A stretch of 64,000 bases of DNA from Physcomitrium patens. Lineage: Eukaryota > Streptophyta > Bryopsida > Funariales > Funariaceae. Location of the stretch: contig NC_037253.1 in assembly GCF_000002425.4 (NCBI RefSeq), positions 17,252,407-17,316,406 of the forward strand, written 5' to 3'. The notes beneath the pieces are model-generated. The model did not search any database. It saw only the letters and a program-made list of their open reading frames with translations, and was not told the origin of the DNA. The translations under genes were made by a program, and so were the position numbers. Below, piece after piece: positions 63,477 to 64,000 of the stretch (positions are counted from its first letter, which is position 1; each line of letters opens with the position of its first letter).

Positions 63477-63677
63477 TTACTTTTGACCATATGCAAAGTA
63501 ATTGCGCTTTATCCTTTTGAGCTTGTATGATTCATATACCACAAGTTGAAGGCCCCTACTAAAGTCTTGTTGAAGGATTGTTTCAATAGCAAAGTGAGAA
63601 GCATCAATGTCAAGTATACAAGGAAGATTAAGATCATATGGTTGCAATATTGGAGTAATAATGAGTGCCTCCTTCAA
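63477..63677 (-). pseudogene. gypsy RNase H fragment
   Basis: A 66-residue open stretch with ALIITPILQPYDLNLPC followed by LDIDASHFAIETILQQ and YKLKRIKRNY, the hallmark N-terminal RNase H segment of Ty3/gypsy pol. The catalytic DAS aspartate is present. Flanking frames are broken. Confidence 0.9.
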
Positions 63678-64000
63678 CTTATCAAAAGTGTTTTGTTGCT
63701 CCAGTTTCTATTCAAATGAGGCACCTTACTCTAATAGGCTTATCAATAAGACAACAATATGAGCAAATTGCCAAATAAAATAGCAACAGTATCTAGGAAG
63801 GCTTAAAAATGAGTGAACTTTAGAAGCAACTTTAAGGGTTGGTCAATCCTCGATTGCTTTCACCTTATCTTGTTCCATATGCATGCCTTCAGAGGACACG
63901 ACATGCTCCAAAAAGGTGACTTCCAACTTCCAAAGTTTACATTTTGATTGCTTGCAAAAGAAGCAACTATCTTTTAATTTGACGTAGCACTTTTTGTAGA

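Larger units (their letters stand above)
61941..64000 (-). mobile_element. Second Ty3/gypsy chromovirus, degenerate, cut by window end
   Basis: Minus-strand remains read from the right edge: RT thumb region at about 63780-63955 (HVVSSEGMHMEQDKVKAIED), RNase H at 63477-63677 (CILDIDASHFAIETILQQDF, LVVYESYKL), integrase zinc-domain start at about 62940-63065 (YVPDNAILQ, GHLRQEKTLEQISR), chromodomain at about 62590-62800 (KYEVENILEY, then WEPP-like residues in a shifted frame), then the 3' LTR. Only about 140 bases separate the integrase N-terminus from the pre-chromodomain tail, so the integrase core is deleted. Stops and frameshifts are frequent. It is a different lineage from the element at 22.7 kb: protein sequence and LTR start differ, while part of the LTR is shared. 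Confidence 0.85.

Overview
This is a nuclear plant window. The genes carry many introns with GT..AG ends. One gene is a SMAX1-LIKE (SMXL) repressor, another is a GRIK/SnAK-type kinase, and a third is a nucleus-encoded DUF1995 plastid protein; all three are plant families. Very AT-rich spacers, chromodomain Ty3/gypsy elements and the divergent SMXL sequence make a bryophyte, probably a moss, the best guess. That species-level reading is inference only. A 100-base run of N (44722-44821) marks an assembly gap.

Layout. 1-15.4 kb is an AT-rich, (TA)n-studded desert with two GC-balanced islands (about 1.6-3.83 kb and 5.1-6.2 kb). The second island holds a Copia-like protease relic. From 15.4 to 22.1 kb are a FAM32A-like gene and a nine-exon DUF1995 (LPA3-like) plastid gene. 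From 22.66 to 29.05 kb is a structurally complete but decayed Ty3/gypsy chromovirus with two LTRs, a CTATT target duplication, PBS, PPT, gag, pol and an extra 3' ORF. From 29.8 to 32.3 kb is the 3' part of a LINE with tRNA-like sequence at both sides. From 32.8 to 41.3 kb are a nine-exon A1 aspartic protease gene and an eleven-exon GRIK-like kinase gene. 42-46.7 kb is AT-rich spacer with C-rich minisatellite and the gap. From 46.8 to 54.5 kb are an organellar-type 5'-3' exonuclease gene and a five-exon SMXL gene. 54.5-60.2 kb is GC-balanced with no recognised coding gene, but has hints of a spliced minus-strand transcript. 60.2-64 kb returns to AT-rich DNA and ends in a second, internally deleted gypsy element on the minus strand.

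All six recognised host genes lie on the minus strand, head to tail. They do not form an evident pathway: RNA processing (FAM32A), photosystem II assembly (DUF1995), proteolysis, SnRK1 activation, organelle DNA metabolism, and karrikin/strigolactone-type signalling. Exon models were built by hand from splice sites, conserved family sequence and codon phase; each multi-exon model closes in frame. No search or transcript evidence was available. The most interesting points are an SMXL protein that seems to lack the middle ATPase-like region and carries PSPLSKL repeats, an extra ORF behind pol in the gypsy element, retroelement stop codons that all fit C-to-T decay, and three KDVWR-type motifs in the exonuclease leader.
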